Positions 52,983-61,725 of a DNA stretch of 64,000 nt are shown one piece after another. Within the stretch, counting starts at the first letter, position 1. The number at the start of each line of letters is the position of its first letter. The stretch is from the NCBI RefSeq assembly GCF_014200605.1, contig NZ_JACHCE010000002.1, positions 611,300 to 675,299 of the forward strand, read 5' to 3'. The notes under the pieces are model-generated. The model was not told where the DNA came from. It was given only the letters and a program-made list of their open reading frames with translations, and did no database searches. Position numbers and translations under genes: made by a program. Origin of the DNA: Pedobacter cryoconitis. GTDB taxonomy: Bacteria; Bacteroidota; Bacteroidia; Sphingobacteriales; Sphingobacteriaceae.

Positions 52983-53582
52983 TTAGTGTTTCAGTTTTGC
53001 TTTAAATATCTTTTCCAGCTTTTCCATTTTTGGAAGGATGACCAGACGGCAGTAGGGCTGATTAGAATTCTTATTAAAATAATCCTGATGATAATTTTCA
53101 GCTACATAAAAAGGCTCTGCTTTTGTAATCTCAGTTACCACTGGTTTGCCATAGGCATTTGTTTTATTTAATTCAGCTTTATATTGTTCTGCAGCTGCTT
53201 TTTGCTCAGGGGTGTGGTAAAAGATTACAGAACGGTATTGTGTACCCGCATCAGCTCCCTGACGGTTTAGTGTGGTCGGGTCATGGCTCTTCCAGAATAC
53301 TTCCAGCAGCTCATCATAAGAGATTTTAGCAGGGTCGTAGGACAATTCAATAACTTCTGCATGTCCTGTTGTACCGGAACAAACATCTTCGTAAGTTGGA
53401 TTAGGGATCTGTCCGCCTTCGTATCCAGATTTTACGGCACTTACGCCGTTCAGTTTTTGGAATAATGCTTCTGAACACCAGAAACATCCCATGCCAAAGG
53501 TTGCTTTCTGTAATTTTTTCTGCTGTGCATTTGCACCGCTGACTGATAAAAAGATTAGTGCGATGATGGTGAAATATTTCAT
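52983..53582 (-). CDS. msrA: Peptide-methionine (S)-S-oxide reductase MsrA, exported
   Basis: About 199 residues from the ATG at 53582, which gives a Sec signal peptide (MKYFTIIALIFLSVSGANAQ); an in-frame upstream start at 53639 would bury it. Catalytic motif GMGCFWCSEALF (Cys33, Cys36), GYEGGQIPNPTYEDVCSGTT, GHAEVIELSYDP and FWKSHDPTTLNRQGADAGTQ, then YRSVIFY are standard MsrA blocks. MsrA repairs oxidised methionine; the signal peptide places this copy outside the cytoplasm. On the minus strand TAAATTTG (53648 to 53641) matches the -7 box. Confidence 0.95.
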   Translation of the reverse strand: MKYFTIIALIFLSVSGANAQQKKLQKATFGMGCFWCSEALFQKLNGVSAVKSGYEGGQIPNPTYEDVCSGTTGHAEVIELSYDPAKISYDELLEVFWKSHDPTTLNRQGADAGTQYRSVIFYHTPEQKAAAEQYKAELNKTNAYGKPVVTEITKAEPFYVAENYHQDYFNKNSNQPYCRLVILPKMEKLEKIFKAKLKH

Positions 53583-53887
53583 TTTTTGTGTGTTTTTAAA
53601 ATAAACGGATTTACTGCTCCGGTATGCTGTATAGCCCATACAAATTTACTGGATTGATACTAACTTATACGTACCTTAAAAGACTATGGTTTGCTGATGG
53701 CTGTAATTCGGGCTAAATTGACAGTGTTCTGATAAACGTTTTAATTCTTAACAATAAATACCTTCTTTATGAAATTGTTAATAACTTAAAATGTTGTAAA
53801 TTAGTAATATGTGCTGTAATAATTCACATTAGACAACTTTATTAACAATTGTTTTATAATTTCGATTCAAACATTAAGCAAAATATT
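53583..53887. other. Divergent intergenic region, msrA / 2OG oxygenase
   Basis: 305 AT-rich bases between divergent genes. It contains the TAAATTTG box for msrA (minus). No gene, hairpin or clear plus-strand promoter was seen. Confidence 0.5.
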
Positions 53888-54850
53888 ATGTCTACACCTT
53901 ATATTCCAACCTTAGATCTTGGTTCTTATATTGACGGAACAGAACACGACCGTAAAAAGTTTTCTGATGAATTGGGCAGAGCCTTTAATGATTCAGGATT
54001 TGTGACCATTACAAACCATGGCCTGAGCCAGGAGCTGATTGATAAATTATATCAGAATATCCAGGGCGTTTTTCGTTTACCAGCAGATCAGAAAGCTAAA
54101 TATGAAAAACCAGAGCTTGCCGGACAACGTGGTTACACAAGCCCGGGTAAAGAAACAGCTAAAGGTGCTAAAACAGCAGATTTAAAAGAATTCTGGCAAA
54201 TTGGTCAGACTGTTGTTGACGGAGATCCTATTAAATATGAGTACCCTGACAATGAGTATCTGGAAGAAATCCCGGGATTCAATGAAGTAACAAATGAAGT
54301 TTATCAAAAACTGGAAAGCAATGGTAAACATCTGTTAAGAGCTATCGCTACTTATTTGAGTTTACCTATTGATTATTTTGATCAGCATGTACATAATGGA
54401 AATTCTATCTTAAGGGGTATTCACTACTTCCCGATCGAAAATCCTGATGCTTTACCTGATGATGCTGTTCGTGCAGGTGCACATGAAGATATTAACCTGA
54501 TTACTTTGTTAATCGGAGCAAGTGCTGACGGACTGGAAGTATTAACACGCAGTAATGAGTGGTTGCCAATTAAAGCACATCACTCTGATATCGTTGTCAA
54601 TGTAGGTGATATGTTACAGCGTTTAACGAATAACAAACTTCGTTCAACTACACACAGAGTGGTTAACCCACCAAGAGAGCTGATGAAAACTTCACGTTTT
54701 TCAGTTCCTTTCTTCCTTCACCCACGTTCTGATATGGACTTAACAAGTCTTGATTCTTGTGTAGATGAAGCACATCCAAAACAATATACTGACATGACAG
54801 CCGGAGAATACCTGGACGAACGCCTGAGAGAAATAGGCTTGAAAAAGTAA
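53888..54850 (+). CDS. Isopenicillin N synthase-like 2-oxoglutarate/Fe(II) dioxygenase
   Basis: 320 residues from the ATG at 53888 (MSTPYIPTLDLGSYIDGTEH); the frame opens at 53849 but the first part is AT-rich leader. Iron ligands His199 and Asp201 (GAHEDINLITLL) and His256 (STTHRVV), and the 2-oxoglutarate-binding R-x-S (Arg270, Ser272 in RFSVPFF). The N-terminal DIOX_N part has FVTITNHGLS. Such enzymes hydroxylate or oxidise small molecules using oxygen and 2-oxoglutarate. The gene stands alone, so the substrate cannot be inferred. Confidence 0.92.
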   Translation: MSTPYIPTLDLGSYIDGTEHDRKKFSDELGRAFNDSGFVTITNHGLSQELIDKLYQNIQGVFRLPADQKAKYEKPELAGQRGYTSPGKETAKGAKTADLKEFWQIGQTVVDGDPIKYEYPDNEYLEEIPGFNEVTNEVYQKLESNGKHLLRAIATYLSLPIDYFDQHVHNGNSILRGIHYFPIENPDALPDDAVRAGAHEDINLITLLIGASADGLEVLTRSNEWLPIKAHHSDIVVNVGDMLQRLTNNKLRSTTHRVVNPPRELMKTSRFSVPFFLHPRSDMDLTSLDSCVDEAHPKQYTDMTAGEYLDERLREIGLKK

Positions 54851-54862
54851 AATATCAGGCAT

Positions 54863-54896
54863 AAAAAAAGGGTTCATGTAAATGAACCCTTTTTTT
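54863..54896. terminator. Terminator between the dioxygenase and tRNA-Thr
   Basis: Stem AAAAAAAGGGTTCAT / ATGAACCCTTTTTTT with a GTAA loop; works on both strands. Confidence 0.88.
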
Positions 54897-54904
54897 ATAT
54901 TCCG

Positions 54905-54977
<73 letters not shown>

Positions 54978-55093
54978 TTTAATGCACGGTTATTCGCTAA
55001 CCGGGTGCAATTATAGAAAAATTGATCCTGAATACAAAATCTCTTCTTTAAAAAAATCGCTTTAATTTTATATCTCCCTGTTTTATAGGGATT

Positions 55094-56911
55094 TTATTTT
55101 TGCATCCCTTTGTCGATTGCGTTGTTAATTACGTCCTCAATTCGCGAACGGATACCCATACTTACTAATTTGTTGGTCACCGAAGGGTTGACACGGTTGG
55201 ATAAAAATACATAAACCAGACCTCTTGCCTGGTCTACCCACACTGCAGTACCCGTATATCCGGTATGTCCGTAAGTTTGTGAAGAAGCTGTTGAGGAAGG
55301 ATATTTCTTTGCTAAATTCGGGTCCCAGCGGTCAAAACCCAGTCCTCTTCTGCTCACATTTGATTGCTGCGCAGTAAAGGACTCTACAGTTTGAGGTTTG
55401 AAATATTGCTGACCGCCATAAGTTCCTTTGTTCAGCAGCATCTGATACATGATTGCCATGTCATTTGAACTGGCAAATAGACCCGCATGTCCTGAAACAC
55501 CACCCACCAGTGCGGCACCCTGGTCATGTACATAACCAACCAGTAATGTTTTTCTGAAATAGGTGTCGTTTTCTGTAGGGATGATCTGATCCTTGTTAAA
55601 TCTGTTTCTTGGCAGGAAGCCAGCGGTCTGCATCCCCAGCGGTGCATAGAAATTTTCGGCTGTATAATCATTCAGATGTTCTCCGCTGATCTGTTCAACA
55701 ATATCTTTCATCACATACATGCTGATATCACTGTAAACATATTTGCCCCTTGTTCTGATTGGTGCGTTAAGCATTTGCGGCCACATCACATCTTTGAAAT
55801 AATCTTTCCTGATAAAATAGCCGTCAGCTACTTTAGTCGGGTAGGCTGCGGAAGAATCCGGACTGTGGTCTGTAGGTTTTACACCATCATGGAAAGCGAT
55901 ATAAGGGATAAAGCCAGCCTGGTGCAGCATCACATCCCGAACCGGTATGCTGTTCATTGCTGTAGGTCTTGCCAGGGCAATATAGGCGCCGATATTTGTA
56001 TCTAATTTAAGTTTGTTTTCTTCCACTAAGCGCATGACCATAGGCGTGGTCGCTGTAATTTTAGTCACAGAGGCGAGGTCAAATATATCTGTCACCTTAT
56101 CAGCAGGGCCGCCATAAGTATGTGTGCCATAGGCTTTGTTAAAGATTACTTTGCCGTCTTTTGCTACTAAAACTACCATGCCTGGAGCTGCCCTTGCGGC
56201 AATTGCTTCGGCTGTAATGTTGTCGATTTCTTTCAGGTTGTCGGAATTTACGCCTGCATCTTCCGGAACGGTATATTTCAGACGGGTTACTGTTGTGGTA
56301 TAACCAGACCCGGCGGTATATTTTCCGGAAATATTGCGGGGTAATTTGTTGGTTGCGGCTATTCCCCCAAAAATAAGCTGAGGTACCAGTGAGGCTGCCT
56401 GTATGCTTTTATCCTGGCTCCAGACCAGTGGGGCGCTTAAAGAATCAAATGGGGTCAGATTAGTCTGCTGGCCATATAGCGCAACAATCACCGATTTAGT
56501 TTTGGCCATCGAATTGATGAAATTTATATATTTCGCTTTCGTGGTTTCCTGATCCGGGATTGAAATGATTACAGTATTGAAAAATTTAAGGTCATCTTCC
56601 AGTTTTCCCAGTTCAGGAGAATTCTCATATCCTGCAGAGCTGAAAGAGGTGACTTTCGCGTATTTATTCAGTAAACTATCTGCCGTATGCTGATATAAAA
56701 AGCCAAGACTAACTGAAGCGATATTCTTTTTTTCTAAGCCTGTCAGCGGAATGATCCCGTTTTGATTATTTAGTAAAACAGTATGCTGAAGGATATTAGA
56801 ATTGACTTTTAACAGTTCTTCATTTTTTTGATGTTCCTGTGCGCAGGCACTAAAGGAAGAAATGGCAAGAAAGCAAACAGTGATAGTTTGAACAAGATTG
56901 TTTTTGTACAT
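55094..56911 (-). CDS. Serine hydrolase: GH3 C-terminal-like domain fused to class C beta-lactamase-type domain
   Basis: About 605 residues from the ATG at 56911 (MYKNNLVQTITVCFLAISSF, lipobox SFSAC, Cys23); an ATG at 56929 is possible. Residues about 45-200 resemble the C-terminal domain of GH3 beta-N-acetylhexosaminidases (VLLNNQNGIIPLTGLEKKNI; TVIISIPDQETTKAKYINFI), but the GH3 catalytic barrel is missing. Residues about 220-600 are a beta-lactamase/penicillin-binding fold: SVTK with Ser281, YSD at 393-395, and HTGYTGTAVW as the third box. In related GH3-lactamase fusions all three parts occur; here the first is absent. Probably an envelope peptidoglycan or peptide hydrolase. Confidence 0.88.
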   Translation of the reverse strand: MYKNNLVQTITVCFLAISSFSACAQEHQKNEELLKVNSNILQHTVLLNNQNGIIPLTGLEKKNIASVSLGFLYQHTADSLLNKYAKVTSFSSAGYENSPELGKLEDDLKFFNTVIISIPDQETTKAKYINFINSMAKTKSVIVALYGQQTNLTPFDSLSAPLVWSQDKSIQAASLVPQLIFGGIAATNKLPRNISGKYTAGSGYTTTVTRLKYTVPEDAGVNSDNLKEIDNITAEAIAARAAPGMVVLVAKDGKVIFNKAYGTHTYGGPADKVTDIFDLASVTKITATTPMVMRLVEENKLKLDTNIGAYIALARPTAMNSIPVRDVMLHQAGFIPYIAFHDGVKPTDHSPDSSAAYPTKVADGYFIRKDYFKDVMWPQMLNAPIRTRGKYVYSDISMYVMKDIVEQISGEHLNDYTAENFYAPLGMQTAGFLPRNRFNKDQIIPTENDTYFRKTLLVGYVHDQGAALVGGVSGHAGLFASSNDMAIMYQMLLNKGTYGGQQYFKPQTVESFTAQQSNVSRRGLGFDRWDPNLAKKYPSSTASSQTYGHTGYTGTAVWVDQARGLVYVFLSNRVNPSVTNKLVSMGIRSRIEDVINNAIDKGMQK

Positions 56912-57049
56912 AAAAAGCTTATAGTTCATTCAGAACGCTAAATATATAAAAAGCTTGTACTGGCTTAGTCATTAAATGGTATTTATAATCAAAAGATTTA
57001 TGTATAAGGCTTATTTTCGTTAAATTAGCGACCTTTACCAAGGAAATAA

Positions 57050-58945
57050 ATGTCAGATATAATACAACTTTTACCCGAGAGTGTTGCGAATCAAATTGCT
57101 GCCGGAGAGGTAGTTCAGCGACCTGCATCGGCAGTGAAAGAGTTGATGGAAAATGCCATTGATGCGGGGGCGAATAAGATACAATTGATCCTTAAAGATG
57201 CTGGAAAAGCGTTGATTCAGGTGATCGATAATGGATGTGGAATGAGCGTTTCTGATGCACGTAAGTGTTTTGAGCGTCATGCAACTTCGAAAGTGCGTAA
57301 GGCAGAAGACCTGTTTGCGATCCGGACCATGGGTTTCCGTGGGGAAGCAATGGCGTCTATTGCGGCTATTGCGCAGGTAGAGATGAAAACCCGCCGTTAT
57401 GAAGATGAGCTGGGTACGCTGATCGAGATTGAAGGGGCAACGATCACTAAACAGGAACCTGTTTCTACACCGCAGGGAACAAGTATAAGTATCAAAAACT
57501 TATTCTTTAATACTCCGGCAAGACGCAACTTTCTGAAGAGTAATCCGGCCGAAATGAGACATATCATGGACGAGTTTCAAAGAGTATCGCTGGCTAACCC
57601 TGCGATTGCTTTCACGCTGCACCACGATGGTATGGAGATTTTCAGGTTACCTTCATCTGCTTTAAAACAAAGAATAGTCCATTTATTTGGAAATAATTAT
57701 AATGAAAGACTGATTCCTGTTGAAGAGGATACTACAATTATCAATCTTAAAGGCTTTATTGGTAAACCACAGTTTGCCAAGAAAACCAGGGGTGAACAGT
57801 TCTTTTTTGTAAATAACCGCTTCATTAAGGATGCTTATCTGAACCATGCGCTGAATAAAGCTTATGAGGATTTACTATCAGATGATAACTTCCCTTTCTA
57901 TGTGCTGTTTATAGACATTGACCCTGCTAAGATTGATGTTAATGTACATCCTACTAAAACAGAGATCAAATACCTGGATGAGAAGTCGATTTATGCGATT
58001 ATTCACTCTGCAGTAAAAAGATCTTTAGGCAGGTTTAATATTAGCCCGACTATCGACTTTGACCAGGAAACTGCTTTTAGCGGAATGATCAGTCCTAAGT
58101 CTCTGGATGAAATTATCCCGCCAAGTATCAGTTTCAATCCTGATTTTAATCCTTTCGCTGCCGAAAAAACTGCCGATAAAGGCTTCTCTGATTTTAAAAA
58201 TACAGAAAGCAGTTTCGGGGGCGCAGATACCGGTTTCAGAAATACAGAGAGCAGGTCACATCAGCCGGTTGCTAAGAACTGGGGTTCACTTTACGAAATT
58301 TCTAAAGAGAAACCTGCTGAACAGGTGAAGATGGAGTTGCCAGGCAATGGTCCTGATGATAAATATGCACCTCTACAGAAACAGCTGATGCAGCTGCACA
58401 ATAAATATATCATTTCGCAGATTAAATCGGGTTTAATGCTGATTGATCAGCAGGCTGCACACGAAAGGATATTATATGAGCGTTTTAGCATAAACCTGGA
58501 AGACAGGAAAGGTGCTTCGCAGCAGAGTTTATTCCCGCAGACAGTTACCTTAAGCCCTAATGATTATGAGCTGGCCAAAAGTTTGCTGGATGATATCAAG
58601 AGCCTGGGTTTTGAAGTCCGGGAGTTTGGAAAAAACACTTTAGTGATCGAAGGGATTCCTGTTGATCTGGGAAGTAACCAGATTAATGAGACACAGCTTT
58701 TTGAGCATTTAATTGAAGGGTTCAAAAACTCTCAGCAAGAATTGAAACTGGATAAAAGAGATGCGCTTGCGCGTAGTATGGCAAAAAACAGTGCAATTAA
58801 AAGCGGTGTTGTTTTAGGTCAGCAGGAAATGAATATGCTGATCGAACAGTTGTTTGCCTGTAAAGCACCGAACTTCAGTATCAGCGGAAGACCTGTAATA
58901 CAAACCATGTCATTGACAGAAATAGATAGAAAATTTGATAAATAA
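57050..58945 (+). CDS. mutL: DNA mismatch repair protein MutL
   Basis: 631 residues. GHKL ATPase N-terminal half: IAAGEVVQRPASAVKELMEN, then AIDAGANKIQL, IDNGCGMSVSDA, RHATSKVRKAEDLFAIRTMG, FRGEAMASIAA. Then the transducer domain (FFNTPARRNFLKSNPAEMRH; VDVNVHPTKTEIKYLD). C-terminal dimer domain has LIDQQAAHERILYERF, the position of the endonuclease motif DQHAxxExxxxE with the His replaced by Gln. It is the first of four translationally overlapping genes. Confidence 0.97.
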   Translation: MSDIIQLLPESVANQIAAGEVVQRPASAVKELMENAIDAGANKIQLILKDAGKALIQVIDNGCGMSVSDARKCFERHATSKVRKAEDLFAIRTMGFRGEAMASIAAIAQVEMKTRRYEDELGTLIEIEGATITKQEPVSTPQGTSISIKNLFFNTPARRNFLKSNPAEMRHIMDEFQRVSLANPAIAFTLHHDGMEIFRLPSSALKQRIVHLFGNNYNERLIPVEEDTTIINLKGFIGKPQFAKKTRGEQFFFVNNRFIKDAYLNHALNKAYEDLLSDDNFPFYVLFIDIDPAKIDVNVHPTKTEIKYLDEKSIYAIIHSAVKRSLGRFNISPTIDFDQETAFSGMISPKSLDEIIPPSISFNPDFNPFAAEKTADKGFSDFKNTESSFGGADTGFRNTESRSHQPVAKNWGSLYEISKEKPAEQVKMELPGNGPDDKYAPLQKQLMQLHNKYIISQIKSGLMLIDQQAAHERILYERFSINLEDRKGASQQSLFPQTVTLSPNDYELAKSLLDDIKSLGFEVREFGKNTLVIEGIPVDLGSNQINETQLFEHLIEGFKNSQQELKLDKRDALARSMAKNSAIKSGVVLGQQEMNMLIEQLFACKAPNFSISGRPVIQTMSLTEIDRKFDK

Positions 58946-59685
58946 TGATGAATAATATTCATATACCTCCAGTTGTTAAAAACCTTCTGATCATCAATGG
59001 ACTGTTTTTCGCAGCTAAATATATTTTTCAATCTAAAGGGATTGATCTTGATCTTCTTCTGGGGGCTTTTTATTTTGACTCTCCGTTGTTTAAGATCTGG
59101 CAGCCGATTACGTATATGTTTATGCATGGGAATTTTACCCATATTTTATTCAATATGTTTGCTTTGTTTTCTTTTGGTTCAGTATTGGAAACCAGATGGG
59201 GAACCAAGCGGTTTATCAATTTTTATCTGATTACCGGTTTAGGTGCATTAGCTTTACAGTGGGGCGTACAGGCTTTTGAAATTTATCAGATGACAGGTTC
59301 TGCGATTAACCCCGGAGCTGTAACTGTTGATATTGCTAAAGGAATGGCTTCCTTAAATCTCAGGGGTTTAACTCCTGAACAGAGTGAAACCTTTTTAGGG
59401 ATCTACTCTGGCCCTATGGTAGGTGCTTCGGGAGCTATATTTGGTTTGCTGGTTGCTTTTGGAATGTTATATCCGAATGCAGAATTGTACATCATGTTTA
59501 TTCCGGTACCAGTGAAGGCTAAATATATCATTCCGGTATATATTCTGATAGAGCTGAGTTTAGGGGTAGCTAGTTTTCAGGGAGACTCTATAGCACATTA
59601 TGCCCATTTAGGAGGTGCATTGTTAGGGTTTATACTCGTGAAGTTATGGAAAGAGAAAAATACATTTTACGATTATTATGACTAA
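58945..59685 (+). CDS. Rhomboid-family intramembrane serine protease
   Basis: 246 residues, about six membrane helices. Catalytic Ser in the MVGASGAIFGLL loop (GxSG) and catalytic His in HYAHLGGALLGFILVKLW; the FMHGNFTHILFNMFALFSFG block is the conserved L1/TM2 region. The start ATG overlaps the mutL stop by one base (TAATG), with a second ATG right after. Rhomboids cut single-span membrane proteins within the bilayer. Confidence 0.95.
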   Translation: MMNNIHIPPVVKNLLIINGLFFAAKYIFQSKGIDLDLLLGAFYFDSPLFKIWQPITYMFMHGNFTHILFNMFALFSFGSVLETRWGTKRFINFYLITGLGALALQWGVQAFEIYQMTGSAINPGAVTVDIAKGMASLNLRGLTPEQSETFLGIYSGPMVGASGAIFGLLVAFGMLYPNAELYIMFIPVPVKAKYIIPVYILIELSLGVASFQGDSIAHYAHLGGALLGFILVKLWKEKNTFYDYYD

Positions 59686-60544
59686 GAAAAATCTATTAGA
59701 AGACCTGAAATATAAAGTTTTCCAGTCTGGAAATCCGGTGTTTTTTTACATTGGGATCAATACGATTGTATTTGTCGCAGTTGCCCTTTTTGGGGTTACG
59801 TATTTTCTGGCCGGAAATACCAATGTCCGGTTCCTGGATTATGTGGGTGAGTATGTTGCTTTTCCTGCGGCATTGCCCAAACTTCCTTTCCGCTTTTATA
59901 CGGTACTGACTTATCAGTTCTTCCATAATGATATTTTCCACATATTATTCAATATGTTATGGTTATTCTGGATGGGCAGGATCTTTTTGGACTTCCTGAA
60001 ACCACGCCAGTTTCATTTCGTATATCTTGCCGGGGGAATAATGGGGGCAGTCATTTATGCATTGGCTTATAATATTTTCCCTGTTTTTGCGCCGCATGTG
60101 TATGCCGCTACACTCATCGGTTCGTCGGCATGTGTCATGGCTATTGCAGTGGCTACGGCTACTTTGGTCCCGGATTATTCGATGAACCTGATGTTTATCG
60201 GGAATGTGAAGCTGAAATATCTGTTAATGGCCTATATTGTCATTGACCTGATCAGTATTGCTTCTCAGAATCCAGGGGGGAGTTTTGCACATCTGGGTGG
60301 GGCTTTGCTTGGCTTTGTTTATATTAAATTGTTGCAGGGCGGAAATGATTTAAGTGGCTGGTTTGAGCGTAAGCCAGTATTAAAAGTCGTTAAAAATGAT
60401 AAACCTAATTCCGGAGCAAGGAATAAAAGTAATAAGGTTAACCAGAAAGAGGTTGATGCTGTTCTGGATAAAGTTTCCAAATCAGGCTATGATAAATTAA
60501 GTAAAGCAGAGAAGGAGATTTTATTCAAGGCGAGTAAGGATTAA
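59678..60544 (+). CDS. Rhomboid-family protein, second copy
   Basis: 288 residues. Six membrane segments, then a hydrophilic tail from about 225. Block QFFHNDIFHILFNMLWLFWM is typical. The active-site loop reads LIGSSACVMA (GxSx, the last Gly replaced by Ala) and the His is in FAHLGGALLGFVYI. It overlaps the previous rhomboid by 8 bases, so both are translated together. The C-terminal tail (NKVNQKEVDAVLDKVSKSGY; KLSKAEKEILFKAS) matches a short motif common in Bacteroidota rhomboid-like proteins. Activity is likely but the loop is less canonical. Confidence 0.92.
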   Translation: MTKKNLLEDLKYKVFQSGNPVFFYIGINTIVFVAVALFGVTYFLAGNTNVRFLDYVGEYVAFPAALPKLPFRFYTVLTYQFFHNDIFHILFNMLWLFWMGRIFLDFLKPRQFHFVYLAGGIMGAVIYALAYNIFPVFAPHVYAATLIGSSACVMAIAVATATLVPDYSMNLMFIGNVKLKYLLMAYIVIDLISIASQNPGGSFAHLGGALLGFVYIKLLQGGNDLSGWFERKPVLKVVKNDKPNSGARNKSNKVNQKEVDAVLDKVSKSGYDKLSKAEKEILFKASKD

Positions 60545-61653
60545 TGAAGAAACGCAAGCTTACATTTCTAGGGAAGATCACACTACTGATCGGGATTATT
60601 GCTGCCTTTGCCTTGCTATTAGGGATACTGGCCGGAAATCTTGATCCGCGGGAACATGAACTCATCGCTTTCTTTGGGCTTGCCTATCCTTTCGTCTTAT
60701 TAATCAATGTCATCATTATTATTTTCTGGATTTTACGGGGCAGAATATTATTTGCCTTATGTACGATCGCTGTTATACTGATTGGCTGGCACCCGCTGAT
60801 TGCTACTGTAGGCTTTGTAGGTGAATCTGGTGAAGGGCCTAAATCCTCTCCCGAACTGATCAGGATGATGACCTATAATGTGCATAGCTTTAAACCTTAT
60901 GGAGAAGCGAGCAATGAAACGGTAAAACAGCAAATGCTGGAGGTTGTAAAAAATGAAGACCCCGATATTATCTGTTTTCAGGAATATTATACCCGGCGCA
61001 AGGGAACATTTGCCATTACAGACAGCCTGAAACGCATGCTGAAAACTTCCAATTATTATTTTATCCCTTCCTCACAAAACGATTATGAAGCTACTGGCCT
61101 GGCTATTTTCTCCAGATATCCGATAGTGAATAAAGGAAGTATCGTGTTCAGTACCAATCATGGAGGCAATGCCAGTATATATATTGATATCATGGTAAAT
61201 AAAGAGCGGGTAAGGGTTTATAATGTGCATCTGCAATCTATCTCTTTTGATAAACAGGATTATAATTATCTGGATAAAGTAACGCAGAAAATGGATACCG
61301 AGATTTTACCTGCAAAGCGGATTGTCAGCATGCTGAAAACGGCATTTCTAAAAAGAAGCGGTCAGGTTGATATCATGAAAGATCATATGAAGACTTGTAA
61401 AACCCCTTTCCTGATTGCCGGAGATTTTAACGATACACCAGCTTCATATGCAGTTACGCAGCTTACTAAATCTTTACACAATACATTTGTGGAGCAGGGA
61501 ACTGGCTTAGGGCGTACCTATAATGGGAAATTCCCTAATTTCCAGATTGATTATATCTCGGCAACGCCAGCTTTCAAGGTAATTAACCACCGCATTATAC
61601 AGGCCAGGTTATCTGATCATTTCCCTGTAAGAAGTGATTTAAGAATCAACTAA
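60544..61653 (+). CDS. Endonuclease/exonuclease/phosphatase-family membrane protein
   Basis: 369 residues. Three N-terminal hydrophobic segments (about 8-30, 36-60, 64-82), then an EEP domain: MTYNVHSFKPYGEA, DIICFQEYYTRR, YNVHLQSISF, AGDFNDTPASYAV and LSDHFPVRSDL. These are the metal and catalytic positions of the Mg-dependent EEP fold (N, E, D-x-N, D-H). Substrates in the family include nucleic acids, inositol phosphates and sphingomyelin; this one is unassigned. Starts overlapping the rhomboid stop by one base. Confidence 0.92.
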   Translation: MKKRKLTFLGKITLLIGIIAAFALLLGILAGNLDPREHELIAFFGLAYPFVLLINVIIIIFWILRGRILFALCTIAVILIGWHPLIATVGFVGESGEGPKSSPELIRMMTYNVHSFKPYGEASNETVKQQMLEVVKNEDPDIICFQEYYTRRKGTFAITDSLKRMLKTSNYYFIPSSQNDYEATGLAIFSRYPIVNKGSIVFSTNHGGNASIYIDIMVNKERVRVYNVHLQSISFDKQDYNYLDKVTQKMDTEILPAKRIVSMLKTAFLKRSGQVDIMKDHMKTCKTPFLIAGDFNDTPASYAVTQLTKSLHNTFVEQGTGLGRTYNGKFPNFQIDYISATPAFKVINHRIIQARLSDHFPVRSDLRIN

Positions 61654-61725
61654 TATACCCGCAAATTTTTATCTTTGTTATCTTGGGCCCAGCATATTCG
61701 TGGGCTAAATAAAAAATATATACTA

